Origin: CAZDQL01 sp964507325
Lineage (GTDB): Bacteria > Planctomycetota > UBA1135 > GCA-002686595
Length of the DNA stretch: 33,826 bases
Assembly (NCBI GenBank): GCA_964507325.1
Contig: CAZDQL010000071.1
Location: 1-33,826 of the forward strand
Direction of reading: 5' to 3'
Of the stretch, positions 16,134-23,907 are shown one piece after another. The first letter of the stretch is position 1, and each line of letters starts with the position of its first letter. Both the position numbers and the translations under genes were made by a program. The notes under the pieces are model-generated. The model was given only the letters and a program-made list of their open reading frames with translations. It made no database searches and was not told the origin of the DNA.

Positions 16134-17858
16134 TCAGCGGCGCGGCAACGTCACCTGAACCGAGCGCGGATCCGTCCCGACGAGGGTGTCCAGGAGCGCG
16201 GTGCGGTGCCCGGGTGCGCTGATCGACAGGCGCAGGGGCCCGAGGGGCAAGCCCCTGAGCTCCAGCGCGCCGCGGGTCTCCAGCGCGACGTCGCCGATCA
16301 GGACCGTGATCCGATCGTCCCCGCCGACCCCGTCGGCGGTCACCTCGAGGTCGAGCTGCCCCCCGGGGAGGCGCACCTCCCAGGGCCCAGCGCCTCGCAG
16401 CACGCTGCGGAAGGGGACCGCCTCCTCGTCGAGGCGCACGACGACGGCGTCCCCCTCGCGCAGATCGGGCCCGATCCAGCCTCCCTGGCCGTCCAGGTCG
16501 CACTGGAAGGGATCGCCGGCCGCCTGGAGACCCGCGCGGGCGAATTCGACCAGCGCGTCAGGGAGCGGCTCGCCGCGCGAGTCCACCACGCGCAGGTGGG
16601 GTTCGCCGGTCAGCACGACGCGTCCGAGGTCGACGCGCACGTCGTCCCCCCGCTCGGGCAGGCTCGCCCAGAGGAAGCGGGGGTGCAGGTCCGGGCGGTC
16701 GGGTCGGATCTCGATCAGGATGAGCCCATGGGCTTCGGCCGCCAATCCGAGCACGCCACTCGGATAGGTCGCGAAGTCGCTGGAGTCCTCGATCGTCGCC
16801 TCCGTGCTCCAGCGCTTGCGCAGGCGCGCCCGCGCGCCGACCGGCTCTCCCGCCTCGTCGACCAATCGCGCCTCGATCCACGTCGGCGCGACCGGCCGTG
16901 GTGTGCCGGGCTCGGAGGTGCGGTCCTCCTGCGAGTCGGCGCTGGACTCCCTCGGTGGTACGTCGATCGTCCCCTCGTGGGGATCGTCGCCGTCGGGATC
17001 CGAGAGCTTCAGGGTCACCGGGTAGCGCGACGGACTCCGGAACCAGACCTCCCGCCCGTCAGCCGTCCTGACGCGGGAGACCTCCACGGTGGCGCCGAGC
17101 AGGGTGAACTCCCCCTCTGCGCCGGTACGCGCCCACGGGCCCCGGTGGACGTCCGGCGCGGAGACGAAGGCTCCAGCCAGCGACCGGCCGAGGTGATCGA
17201 CGACCCGGCCCGTCTTCGCCGGAGCGAAGTCACACTCCACGACCACCGGCGGGTCGCCGGGATGCCACCAGAGCGAGTCGTAGCCGAGCCCCAGGCCCGG
17301 GTGCTGGACGTAGACGTCGGCGATGTGGTTGTGCGGATCGATGCCGCGCAGCACGGCGATCCCCTCTTCGTCGGCGACCGCCAGCGCCAGGTCGGGTCCG
17401 TGGCCGCAACTGCCGCAGAAGCCGATCCGTGCTCCCGGCGCGGGCTGGCCACGCCAGTCGCGAACGAGCACCGGCACGTCGCAGGGCCGGCCGACCCGCC
17501 ACACCTCGGGGCGATACGGCATCGTGCAGGTGCCGTGCCGCGGGTGCTTCAGCACCGCGAAGTGCCACTGCCCCTGGATGTCGCCGATCGGAATCCGCAG
17601 CACGCCGTCGGGGCCGGTCACGCCCCGGCGCGTGAACCAGAACTCGCCGCAGAGCGGGGTCTCGCTCTCCTCGACGAGGAAGACCTCCGCCCCCGCGATC
17701 GGTTCCCCCGTCAGGTCGTCGACCACCAGGCTGACGAACCAGTCGGGGTCTTCAGAGCCGGGGTAGAGCTCGTCGGTGAAGGTGACCTGGTCCTGCGCCA
17801 GGAGGGGTGAGGCGCCCAAGAGGAGCATGCGGGCGATGCGAGAGAATGCGGTGGTCAT
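16134..17858 (-). CDS. Secreted carboxypeptidase-regulatory-like (beta-sandwich) protein
   Basis: The 574-residue protein has a signal peptide (about 1-22, ending LLAQ). The body is made of repeated beta-sandwich units with the pattern V-x-D-x-x-G-x-P-x-x-G-A, for example VVDDLTGEPIAGAEV near residue 45 and VVDSRGEPLPDALVEF near 430. This is the carboxypeptidase-regulatory-like/transthyretin-like fold, the same type as the tail of the sigma fusion at 10804-13773. A Cys-rich piece (IGFCGSCGHG) occurs in the first third. No protease or other catalytic motif is visible. The ATG at 17858 diverges from the orphan gene at 17947, leaving an 88-base shared upstream region. Possible roles are surface adhesion or a scaffold; none is shown by the sequence. 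Confidence 0.8.
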   Translation of the reverse strand: MTTAFSRIARMLLLGASPLLAQDQVTFTDELYPGSEDPDWFVSLVVDDLTGEPIAGAEVFLVEESETPLCGEFWFTRRGVTGPDGVLRIPIGDIQGQWHFAVLKHPRHGTCTMPYRPEVWRVGRPCDVPVLVRDWRGQPAPGARIGFCGSCGHGPDLALAVADEEGIAVLRGIDPHNHIADVYVQHPGLGLGYDSLWWHPGDPPVVVECDFAPAKTGRVVDHLGRSLAGAFVSAPDVHRGPWARTGAEGEFTLLGATVEVSRVRTADGREVWFRSPSRYPVTLKLSDPDGDDPHEGTIDVPPRESSADSQEDRTSEPGTPRPVAPTWIEARLVDEAGEPVGARARLRKRWSTEATIEDSSDFATYPSGVLGLAAEAHGLILIEIRPDRPDLHPRFLWASLPERGDDVRVDLGRVVLTGEPHLRVVDSRGEPLPDALVEFARAGLQAAGDPFQCDLDGQGGWIGPDLREGDAVVVRLDEEAVPFRSVLRGAGPWEVRLPGGQLDLEVTADGVGGDDRITVLIGDVALETRGALELRGLPLGPLRLSISAPGHRTALLDTLVGTDPRSVQVTLPRR

Positions 17859-17946
17859 GGCGATGGGGCCCCCCGCTCAACTCTCCCAAGTAGATCGCCG
17901 ATACGGGTCCATCCCTTCCCCTTTCTTCGGCCCACCGACCCCACCC

Positions 17947-18351
17947 GTGGCAGCCACCCCCGAGCCCCAACCGATCGACCGTCAGGCGCGCCGGATCCTG
18001 CGGCGCATACGCGACCTGAACCTGGCCGCGCGGCTGGACGTAGGGGGCGGGCGGCGGGTCTCGATCGAGGGGTGTTCCACCCTCGACTCCCCCGTCGAGC
18101 GGGGCGTGCGCTACCGGATCTCGAGCGGCGAGAAGCGGGGCGCCCTCTCCCTGGTCCAGGAGGGCGATGGGCTCGAAATCTCCCTCTCCGGTCTGCGTGG
18201 GGAGCCGCGCCTGGAGCTCGAGCTCGTGATCGACGGAGAGGGCCGCGCCGCCTCGCCGACGATTGCGGCGCGCTTGAACGCAGAGGAGACCGACCCCCTG
18301 GCGGTGGAGCACTTCCTGCGGCGCGTCGTGCGCGCCCTCTTCGTCGCCTGA
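17947..18351 (+). CDS. Hypothetical protein, 134 residues
   Basis: The open frame continues upstream to 17776, but that part is antisense to the secreted protein gene and lacks coding character, so I choose the GTG at 17947, which has no clear Shine-Dalgarno sequence. The N-terminus has a basic helix (RQARRILRRIRDL) followed by alternating beta-like segments (RYRISSGEK, LELELVIDGEG) and a final helix (VEHFLRRVVRALF). There is no signal peptide or membrane helix, so it is probably cytoplasmic. It is flanked by a divergent gene upstream and a convergent glycosyltransferase gene seven bases downstream, so it is transcribed alone. I do not recognise the family. Codon use matches the neighbours. 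Confidence 0.6.
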   Translation: MAATPEPQPIDRQARRILRRIRDLNLAARLDVGGGRRVSIEGCSTLDSPVERGVRYRISSGEKRGALSLVQEGDGLEISLSGLRGEPRLELELVIDGEGRAASPTIAARLNAEETDPLAVEHFLRRVVRALFVA

Positions 18352-18358
18352 GCGCGAC

Positions 18359-19303
18359 CTACAGGCGCGCCTTCTTGTCGATCAGATCGGCGATCAGCCC
18401 GATCGACAGGACTTGCACCATCGCCACGAAGAGCGCCACGGTCTTGTCACCCAGGTTGGGCGGGTTCTCGATCACCAGGTCGTAGTAGAGCGACGCGGCG
18501 AGCGCCAGACCGATCAGGCCGGTGGCGGGGTAGAAGACCTTGAGCGGGTTGAAGTAGAGCACCGTGCGCACTATCAACGACAGGAAGCGCAGGGTGTCCC
18601 GCACCGGCGCGATCTTGGAGCGCCCGGAGCGCGCCGCGTAGTCGATCGACAGGTAGTCCACCCGGTGCCCGTTGGTGAGCGCCGCCAGGGTGATGGTGGT
18701 CGTGAAGGAGAAGCCGTCGGGGAGGATCGGCCGGTAGGCGAGCACCAGCTCGCGGCGGAAGGCCCGGAGCCCCGAGTTCAGGTCGGGGATGTGCGCTCCC
18801 GCCAGGTACGAGGCGAGGACCCTGAGCGCCCACTTGGCGGGCCGCCGCACCCAGGGGATGTGCACCCGGGAGCCGGTGCGCGCCCCCACCGCCATCTCGG
18901 CGCCGTCGTCGATGCGCGCCAGGAGGTCGGCGATGCGCTCCTCGGGGTACGTCGCGTCGGCGTCGGTGATCACCACCACGTCGTGGGAGGCCGCCGCGAA
19001 GCCGGTCTTGAGGGCTGCGCCGTAGCCGCGGTTCATGCCGTGCTCGATGACGCGCAGGTTCGCGAGCTCCTCCTCGAGCCGGGCCAGCTTGGCGCGCGTC
19101 CCGTCGGTGGAGCCGTCCTCCACCACCAGGAGCTCCAGGGGCCGGCCCAGGTCCAGGGCGGCGAGGCGGCGTACGACCCCCTCGATCCCCGCCTCCTCGT
19201 CGTAGGCGGGAACGACCAGGGTCACGCCCTGGGTGTTCGGTCGGTCGGCGGGATCGGGGATGGCGCTGCTCCTTCCGGGGGAGACGGGGAGTGTACTCCT
19301 CAC
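18359..19303 (-). CDS. Glycosyltransferase family 2, polyprenyl-phosphate sugar synthase type
   Basis: The 314-residue protein has an N-terminal GT-A domain with VPAYDEE (31-37), VEDGSTDGT (61-69) and the metal/nucleotide motif DADATYP (114-120), then GARTGSR and an LNSGLRAFRRE segment. Two membrane helices at about 253-274 and 288-306 follow, as in GtrB/ArnC/DPM1-like enzymes that load a sugar onto polyprenyl phosphate at the inner membrane face. The start is a GTG at 19303 that overlaps the mutY stop (GTGA), so the two genes are coupled although functionally unrelated. The product could feed a GT-C enzyme such as the TMTC-like protein at 25412-28207. The sugar (mannose, glucose or other) cannot be told. 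Confidence 0.9.
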   Translation of the reverse strand: MRSTLPVSPGRSSAIPDPADRPNTQGVTLVVPAYDEEAGIEGVVRRLAALDLGRPLELLVVEDGSTDGTRAKLARLEEELANLRVIEHGMNRGYGAALKTGFAAASHDVVVITDADATYPEERIADLLARIDDGAEMAVGARTGSRVHIPWVRRPAKWALRVLASYLAGAHIPDLNSGLRAFRRELVLAYRPILPDGFSFTTTITLAALTNGHRVDYLSIDYAARSGRSKIAPVRDTLRFLSLIVRTVLYFNPLKVFYPATGLIGLALAASLYYDLVIENPPNLGDKTVALFVAMVQVLSIGLIADLIDKKARL

Positions 19304-20370
19304 GCTCCTTCGGCCGCCTCGCCCCTACGCTGGAGCTTCGAGAGCGCCTTCTTCGCCATCCCGGTCAGGGGCAGGCCGCGCCGGGCCCGCAGGTCGAAGT
19401 AGCGCCACTCCTCGGGCAGCTCCCCGCGGACCTGGGCGGCGCGCACGCAGGCTCGGATGCGGTGGCGGGTGATCGAGTGCGTCAACCGCGCGAGCGTCTC
19501 CCCCACGGTGAGCTCCACCCCATCGGGCCAGGCGTCGGGGAAGAGCCCCGCGCGCTTCCCCTCCGGCCCCTCCAGCTCGATCGTCGGGAGCTGCCAGAGT
19601 CCGGCGAGGCGCCCCCCCTCGGGGCGCCGTTCGAGGAGCAGGCGTCCGCGATCCTCGGCGAAGGCCAGCTCGAGCTCGACGGCGACGGCGGCCGGGCGCT
19701 GCCGCGGCCGGGGGAGCTCCCCCACCCGCCCGGCCCGGTGGGCGCCGCAACGGCTGCGCAGGGGGCAGTCCCTGCAGTGCGCCGCGCGCGGAGTGCAGAC
19801 GAGCGCCCCGAGCTCCATCAAGGCCTGGTTCCACTCCCCGGCCCCCTCCGCGGGCACCAGCTCCTCCGCCCGCGCCCAGACGGCGCGACCGAGGGCGGCG
19901 GAGCCGGCGCGCTCCTCCAGGAGGAAGAGCCGCGCGAAGACGCGCTCGACGTTGCCGTCCACCACTGGCTCCGGAAGCCCGTAGCCGATCGAGAGCACCG
20001 CTCCGGCGGTGTAGCGCCCGACGCCGGGGAGCGCCAAGGCGGCGCTGCGTTCGCGGGGGAAGCTCCCGCCGTGCTCTTCGACGATCACCCGCGCGGCGGC
20101 GTGCAGGGAGCGCGCCCGGCGGTAGTAGCCGAGCCCACTCCACAGGGCGAGGACCTCCTCTTCGCTGGCCTCCGCCAGGGCGACGGCGTCGGGGAGGCGG
20201 GAGAGGAAGCGCGGGTAGTAGTCGAGGACCGTCTCCACCCGGGTCTGCTGCAGCATCGCCTCGCTGATCCAGACCGCGTAGGGGTCGGCGGTGCGGCGCC
20301 AGGGGAGGTCGCGGGCGGTGGCGCGGTACCAGGGGAGGAGGGCGGCGTGCAGGGGGGCGGGGGGGGACAC
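19300..20370 (-). CDS. mutY: A/G-specific adenine DNA glycosylase MutY
   Basis: The 356-residue protein removes adenine mispaired with 8-oxoguanine in base excision repair. It has the catalytic Glu in EAMLQQTRVE (E37), a helix-hairpin-helix LPGVGRYTAG (114-123), the catalytic Asp in VVDGNVERVFAR (D138), and the 4Fe-4S cluster Cys residues 192, 199, 202 and 208 in the C-x6-C-x2-C-x5-C pattern. The C-terminal ~120 residues form the Nudix-like 8-oxoG recognition domain. Length fits the family. The start is a GTG at 20370 with a TACGGT box six bases upstream and no Shine-Dalgarno sequence. The left end of the inverted-repeat element at 20385-20578 lies 14 bases upstream, so the promoter may overlap that element. 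It overlaps the downstream glycosyltransferase gene by four bases. Confidence 0.96.
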   Translation of the reverse strand: MSPPAPLHAALLPWYRATARDLPWRRTADPYAVWISEAMLQQTRVETVLDYYPRFLSRLPDAVALAEASEEEVLALWSGLGYYRRARSLHAAARVIVEEHGGSFPRERSAALALPGVGRYTAGAVLSIGYGLPEPVVDGNVERVFARLFLLEERAGSAALGRAVWARAEELVPAEGAGEWNQALMELGALVCTPRAAHCRDCPLRSRCGAHRAGRVGELPRPRQRPAAVAVELELAFAEDRGRLLLERRPEGGRLAGLWQLPTIELEGPEGKRAGLFPDAWPDGVELTVGETLARLTHSITRHRIRACVRAAQVRGELPEEWRYFDLRARRGLPLTGMAKKALSKLQRRGEAAEGA

Positions 20371-20376
20371 GCCGCT

Positions 20377-20382
20377 ACCGTA
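20377..20382 (-). promoter_or_regulatory. Possible -10 box (TACGGT) for mutY
   Basis: TACGGT ends six bases before the GTG start. The terminal repeat of the element at 20385-20578 supplies an outward TTGAAG further upstream; the distance to TACGGT is short (13 bases), so the -35 assignment is doubtful. Confidence 0.3.
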
Positions 20383-20384
20383 TG

Positions 20385-20578
20385 GGACTGCCCCCCTTCA
20401 ATGTGCACGCGCCGCCCCGGTCCCGGCGTTTCTCCGGCAGCACCACCTCTCGGGCCCGCTGCCGACCACCTTCGGCGGGCACGTGGGCCTGCTCCGAGGG
20501 AGAGGCGCTCGAAGTCCTTGGTGGTACCGGGGTTGCGGAGGGAAGCCCCTGGACATGCACACTGAAGGGGGGCAGTTC
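20385..20578 (-). repeat. IR-bounded repeat element, copy 1 (MITE-like)
   Basis: This 194-bp element fills most of the gap between mutY and the divergent gene at 20602. Its ends are 25-base inverted repeats that match at 22 positions, around a shared ACTGCCCCCCTTCA (left 20385-20409, right 20554-20578). A second copy lies at 22982-23194 in the opposite orientation. Measured from the GAACTG end, both copies have CAAGGACTT at offset 58 and GCAGGCCCAC at offset 86, and about 96 bases align without gaps at roughly two-thirds identity. There is no coding capacity for a transposase. No target-site duplication could be settled. It could be a miniature transposable element or a structured RNA/regulatory repeat. 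Confidence 0.7.
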
Positions 20579-20585
20579 AGTTCGG

Positions 20586-20591
20586 TATCCT
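20586..20591 (+). promoter_or_regulatory. Possible -10 box (TATCCT) for the gene at 20602
   Basis: TATCCT ends ten bases before the ATG at 20602, with no Shine-Dalgarno sequence between. The outward end of the repeat element provides CTGAAG at 20562-20567, 18 bases upstream, as a weak -35 candidate. Confidence 0.4.
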
Positions 20592-20601
20592 CCGCCCACC
20601 C

Positions 20602-22977
20602 ATGTCCCGCATCCTCCTCGGCTTCCTCTGCGGCATCCTCCTGGCGGGCCTGCGCCGCGCCCCGGGGATCGAGATCCTCGAGCTGCCCTCGGTGGTGGCC
20701 ATGGCGGGCTACGGGACCCGGGCGCTGGCCCTGGCGCTCGCGGCTCTGGCGGTCCTCCTGGCGCGGCGCAGCCTGGGGGGGAGCTCGCGCCCGAACGCGG
20801 ATCTCTTGGCCGCCGCCGCCCTGGGGGTCCTGGCGGAGGGACTGCACGCGGACCTGCGGCCGGAGGGGGCGAGCGCCATGCTCCTCTTGGCTCTGGTCGC
20901 CCTGGCGATCCTCTTGCTCAGGGAGCGGCAGGGCCCCCCCGCGACGCCGCCTCCCGAGGGGGAGCGCAGCCTGGCGGGACCCCTGACGATCGCTGGCTTC
21001 GGGCTGGCGCTCGGGATGGAGGGGCTGGCGCGCCTCGTCCTGCGCATCGGGCGGGGGACCGCCGCCGAGGCCACCGTCGTCGGGGCCGTGGTGCTCCTGG
21101 CGGCCGCTTTCGGGGGAGTGGCCTTCGCGGGAGCCCTGCGCGGAGGGGCGCGGGACCGAGCCCGCGGGGGGGCGGCGCTGGTGGCAGCCCTGGTCGGTGG
21201 GCTGGCCCTCGACGCGGGGATGGTGGCGATGGCGGGGATCGCGGTGCCGCGGGGACGGTCGGAGTTCCTCTTGCGCTTCGGCCTGAGTCCCTCCTACGCG
21301 GGGGAGCTGCACTGCACGGCACTGGTGGCGGCGGTGGTCTTCATCCTGCCCGCCTTCGCCCTCGGTACTACCCTGGCGTGTGCGCGGCGGCGGAGCGAGT
21401 TGACGGGGCTGCTCATCGGCGGGGCCGCGGGGCTGGTGATGGTGCCGCTCCTCCTGGAGGGGAGCGCGGCGACCGCCGCGGAGCTCGCCGAGCTGCCCCA
21501 CTCGACCCAGCTCCTGACCTTCGCCCACTACGCCCTGCTCTTGGCCGCGGTCGCGGCGTTGCTCGAGCGCCCCAGCTCCCTGACGCGGCGGCTGCCGGTC
21601 GCCCTGCTCGCCCTGCTGCTCGCCGTGGCGGGCATGCAACCCCTCTCCCGGGTGATCGTGCTCCCCTGGGAACGCTTCCCCGCCACACTGAGGTTCGCGG
21701 GGGAGATCCCCGAGGGGCAGCTCCTGATCCTGCGCAGCACTTCCGGGATCGACCGCGTACTCCTCGACCACCGCACCATCGCGACCCTCGCGCCCGACGC
21801 CGCAGGGGGCCGGGGTGAGGCGACGCGGATCCGCACCGCCTTCGACCTCTTGTCGGGGGAGGTGCGCGAGCGAGGAGCGCGGGTGCTCTTCGTCGGACAG
21901 CTCACCCCGGGGCGGGTCTCGGGGCTCGCTGAACAAGGGGTGACGCGGCTCGATCGCAGCGCGGCTTGGTGGCGTGTGATGCCCGCGCTCGAGGAGCGCC
22001 TGGGGGTGACGTCGCTCCTCGAGGAGGAGCCCGCGGGAGAGGTCCTATCCCCCGCCTCCGCCGCCGAGCGGGTGGCGGAGGGCAGCTACGACCTGGTCCT
22101 GGTGCCGGCGATCGCGGGCTCCCGTCCGCCCCGACTGCCGCGCGTCCACCCCCCCGCGGGGACCGTGGTCGTCGCCTGGCTCGACCCCACGACCGAATTG
22201 GCGCACCTGCCCTTCTCCGGTCCAGTCGTCGTCGACACGCATGGCGTGGAGGAATTCGGCGTCGCCCTGGTCTTCGGCGCCGAGCTCGATACGACGCGCC
22301 AGAGCGACCGGCCGGCGTGCGTCGAGACGGGCGCTCCCCTCGACCCCCCTCCCCTCCGCTCCTGGGCCTTCGAGCGCGAGGCTCCGCGACGCCGGCGCGC
22401 CCTGGCGTCGACGCTGCGGCGCCTGGCGGACGCCAACGCGGACGGGGAGTGGCGCCTGCTCCTGGAGGGGCTCGCCCTGCACGCCGCAGGCCAGCTGGAG
22501 AGCTCCCCCTGGGAGAGCCCGGCCCAGCGCACCGAGCTGGTGCCGGAGGCGCTGGCCGAGTTGCACGAGGCCGCCACCCTGGGTACCCCCGACCCGCTGA
22601 CGCGCGAGGTGTGGAACGGTCTGGCCCACGTCTTGGTGGGCAAGCGCGACGTCGAGGGGATCTGGCGCTGGATCGAGCCGGTCGCCGCCTACTGGAGCCA
22701 TTGGCCCGCGGGGGAGCTGGCCCTGGCCCACGCGGACATCGAGAGTCTCGAGTACGAGGCGGCGGCGCAACGCCTCGCGGCCCTGGTCGACCCGCGCCCC
22801 GGCGAAGCCCGACTGCGCACAGCATTGCGTCGGGCGCGTCTCGATCTGGCACGGGCTTGGATCGCGGAGGGGGAGCTCGAGAAGGGGCGCGGGCTGGCGC
22901 GGGAGCTGCTGGTGGAGGACCCGGGCGATGGGGAGGCGGCGAAGCTGATCGCGGAGAAGGAAGAGCACGACGGCTAG
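20602..22977 (+). CDS. Polytopic membrane protein with degenerate spermidine-synthase-like domain and helical tail
   Basis: The 791-residue protein has an N-terminal half (about 1-365) with some ten hydrophobic helices. A soluble region at about 380-570 resembles the nucleotide-binding part of spermidine synthase-like proteins: a glyoxal-like strand ARVLFVGQLTPG where a Gly-rich SAM loop would be, a strand ending in L-D-R-S, and S-Y-D-L-V-L-V-P before the next helix. The expected G-x-G loop and the acidic catalytic pattern are missing, so polyamine synthesis is unlikely. The last ~190 residues are helical with TPR-like spacing (LARELLVEDPGDGEAAKLI). The gene stands alone, with copies of an inverted-repeat element before and after it. 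The similarity to fused membrane/spermidine synthase proteins is inferred from pattern; function unknown. Confidence 0.75.
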   Translation: MSRILLGFLCGILLAGLRRAPGIEILELPSVVAMAGYGTRALALALAALAVLLARRSLGGSSRPNADLLAAAALGVLAEGLHADLRPEGASAMLLLALVALAILLLRERQGPPATPPPEGERSLAGPLTIAGFGLALGMEGLARLVLRIGRGTAAEATVVGAVVLLAAAFGGVAFAGALRGGARDRARGGAALVAALVGGLALDAGMVAMAGIAVPRGRSEFLLRFGLSPSYAGELHCTALVAAVVFILPAFALGTTLACARRRSELTGLLIGGAAGLVMVPLLLEGSAATAAELAELPHSTQLLTFAHYALLLAAVAALLERPSSLTRRLPVALLALLLAVAGMQPLSRVIVLPWERFPATLRFAGEIPEGQLLILRSTSGIDRVLLDHRTIATLAPDAAGGRGEATRIRTAFDLLSGEVRERGARVLFVGQLTPGRVSGLAEQGVTRLDRSAAWWRVMPALEERLGVTSLLEEEPAGEVLSPASAAERVAEGSYDLVLVPAIAGSRPPRLPRVHPPAGTVVVAWLDPTTELAHLPFSGPVVVDTHGVEEFGVALVFGAELDTTRQSDRPACVETGAPLDPPPLRSWAFEREAPRRRRALASTLRRLADANADGEWRLLLEGLALHAAGQLESSPWESPAQRTELVPEALAELHEAATLGTPDPLTREVWNGLAHVLVGKRDVEGIWRWIEPVAAYWSHWPAGELALAHADIESLEYEAAAQRLAALVDPRPGEARLRTALRRARLDLARAWIAEGELEKGRGLARELLVEDPGDGEAAKLIAEKEEHDG

Positions 22978-22981
22978 GCCT

Positions 22982-23194
22982 GAACTGCCACCCTTCAGTG
23001 GGCATTGCGAGGAACGGCTCGTCGTAGCAGCCTTGCCCGCAAGGACTTGCAGTGCCCGGCCTCTGGCGCAGGCCCACCGCGGAGGTGACGGAATGGAGGC
23101 GGGCGGACGTCGGCCGGGGGACGGCCTAGAAGGGGGCCAAGCTGGGGTGGTCCGGGAGCCGACCTCCGCGAAGCACATCGAAGGGGGGCAGTCC
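22982..23194 (+). repeat. IR-bounded repeat element, copy 2 (MITE-like)
   Basis: This 213-bp element begins four bases after the stop of the 20602 gene and occupies most of the 354-base gap before 23332. The left end (22982-23006) has GAACTGCCACCCTTCAGTG and the right end (23171-23194) is its inverted counterpart with GGGGGGCAGTCC. The left end matches the right end of copy 1 at about 23 of 25 bases. The conserved inner blocks lie at 23040-23048 and 23068-23077, at the same offsets as in copy 1. The two copies point in opposite directions and bracket one gene. The rest of the gap (23195-23331) holds a possible TACCCT box at 23246-23251 and nothing else I recognise. Confidence 0.7.
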
Positions 23195-23331
23195 GACAGG
23201 TTTTTCCATCCCGTGTCGGTCTCCCCATCGCCGCCCTCCGTGAGGTACCCTCAAGTACCCGAGTCTCGGGGCCTGTCTCAAACCGGGACGGCGGGGCGCG
23301 GATCCCTGCCGGATCGCCCTCATCGAATTTC

Positions 23332-23880
23332 ATGCTCCGTCACAAGAGCTTCCTGCCGGTCGCCATCCTCTCATTGGGCGCCATCGCCACGGCGTCGATC
23401 GAGCGCCTGACTCTCGAGCAGATGATCGCCCGCGTGGACAACGCGGTGTACGGAGAGATCATCGGTCGCGACGTCTCTGGAGTCGTCGTCGAGGAGGGCT
23501 CGGACGAATTGTTCTTCACCACGCTCACCATCCAAGGTCGATCGATCCTGAATGGCGAGCCGGTCACGGTGATGGTCAGCTACCCGGGTGGGTTCGTCGA
23601 TGACGAACGCGGCGTGTTCAACTCGGAGGCGCCCAGCGCGGACGACGTGCGCGTGGGCAACCGAGTGCTCGCCTTCTACAAGTGGAGCGACAACATGGGG
23701 GGCGGGTTCGCGTCGAACGCGCTGTACGCCTCCCACGGCGGCCTCTTCCGGACCTTCACGGACAAGAAGGGGCGCATCCTGGTACAGGGCCGAGGCGAGG
23801 GTTACGCGGTGTCGAGGAACCGTTCCTTGACGGACATCGAAAAGGACGCGAGGAAGTACGAGCAGGAACAAAGGCGTTAG
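23332..23880 (+). CDS. Small exported protein of unknown function, paired with a matrixin
   Basis: The 182-residue protein has an N-terminal signal peptide or anchor (LPVAILSLGAIATAS, about 7-21). The mature part starts RLTLEQMIARVDNAVYGEI, followed by a beta-rich region with FTTLTIQGRSILNG and a GGFVDDERG loop, then VGNRVLAFYKW, and ends in a charged helix (DIEKDARKYEQEQRR). No Cys and no catalytic motif are seen. It lies 27 bases upstream of a matrixin-like zinc protease gene, so the two are surely cotranscribed; it may be its inhibitor, chaperone or substrate, but this is inference from position. The ATG at 23332 has no obvious Shine-Dalgarno sequence; the leader after the TACCCT box at 23246 would be about 75 bases. 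Family not recognised by name. Confidence 0.8.
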   Translation: MLRHKSFLPVAILSLGAIATASIERLTLEQMIARVDNAVYGEIIGRDVSGVVVEEGSDELFFTTLTIQGRSILNGEPVTVMVSYPGGFVDDERGVFNSEAPSADDVRVGNRVLAFYKWSDNMGGGFASNALYASHGGLFRTFTDKKGRILVQGRGEGYAVSRNRSLTDIEKDARKYEQEQRR

Positions 23881-23907
23881 CCGCCCCACCAATTGAGGAT
23901 CACACCA

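Noticed and set aside
13586..16222. A plus-strand open frame of 878 codons opposite the HEAT/VWA gene
   Set aside because: It is antisense to a gene with clear signal peptide and MIDAS motifs; at ~70% GC long antisense frames are expected, and its translation is low-complexity (Gln/His/Gly/Leu).
17776..17946. Upstream extension of the orphan gene to an ATG at 17776
   Set aside because: It overlaps the divergent secreted-protein gene and its signal peptide on the other strand; coding character begins only near 17947.
20375..20599. Short open frames inside the repeat elements, with similar translations in both copies
   Set aside because: The protein-level similarity follows from the nucleotide repeat; starts and reading frames are not kept at both ends, and the frames run through the terminal repeats.
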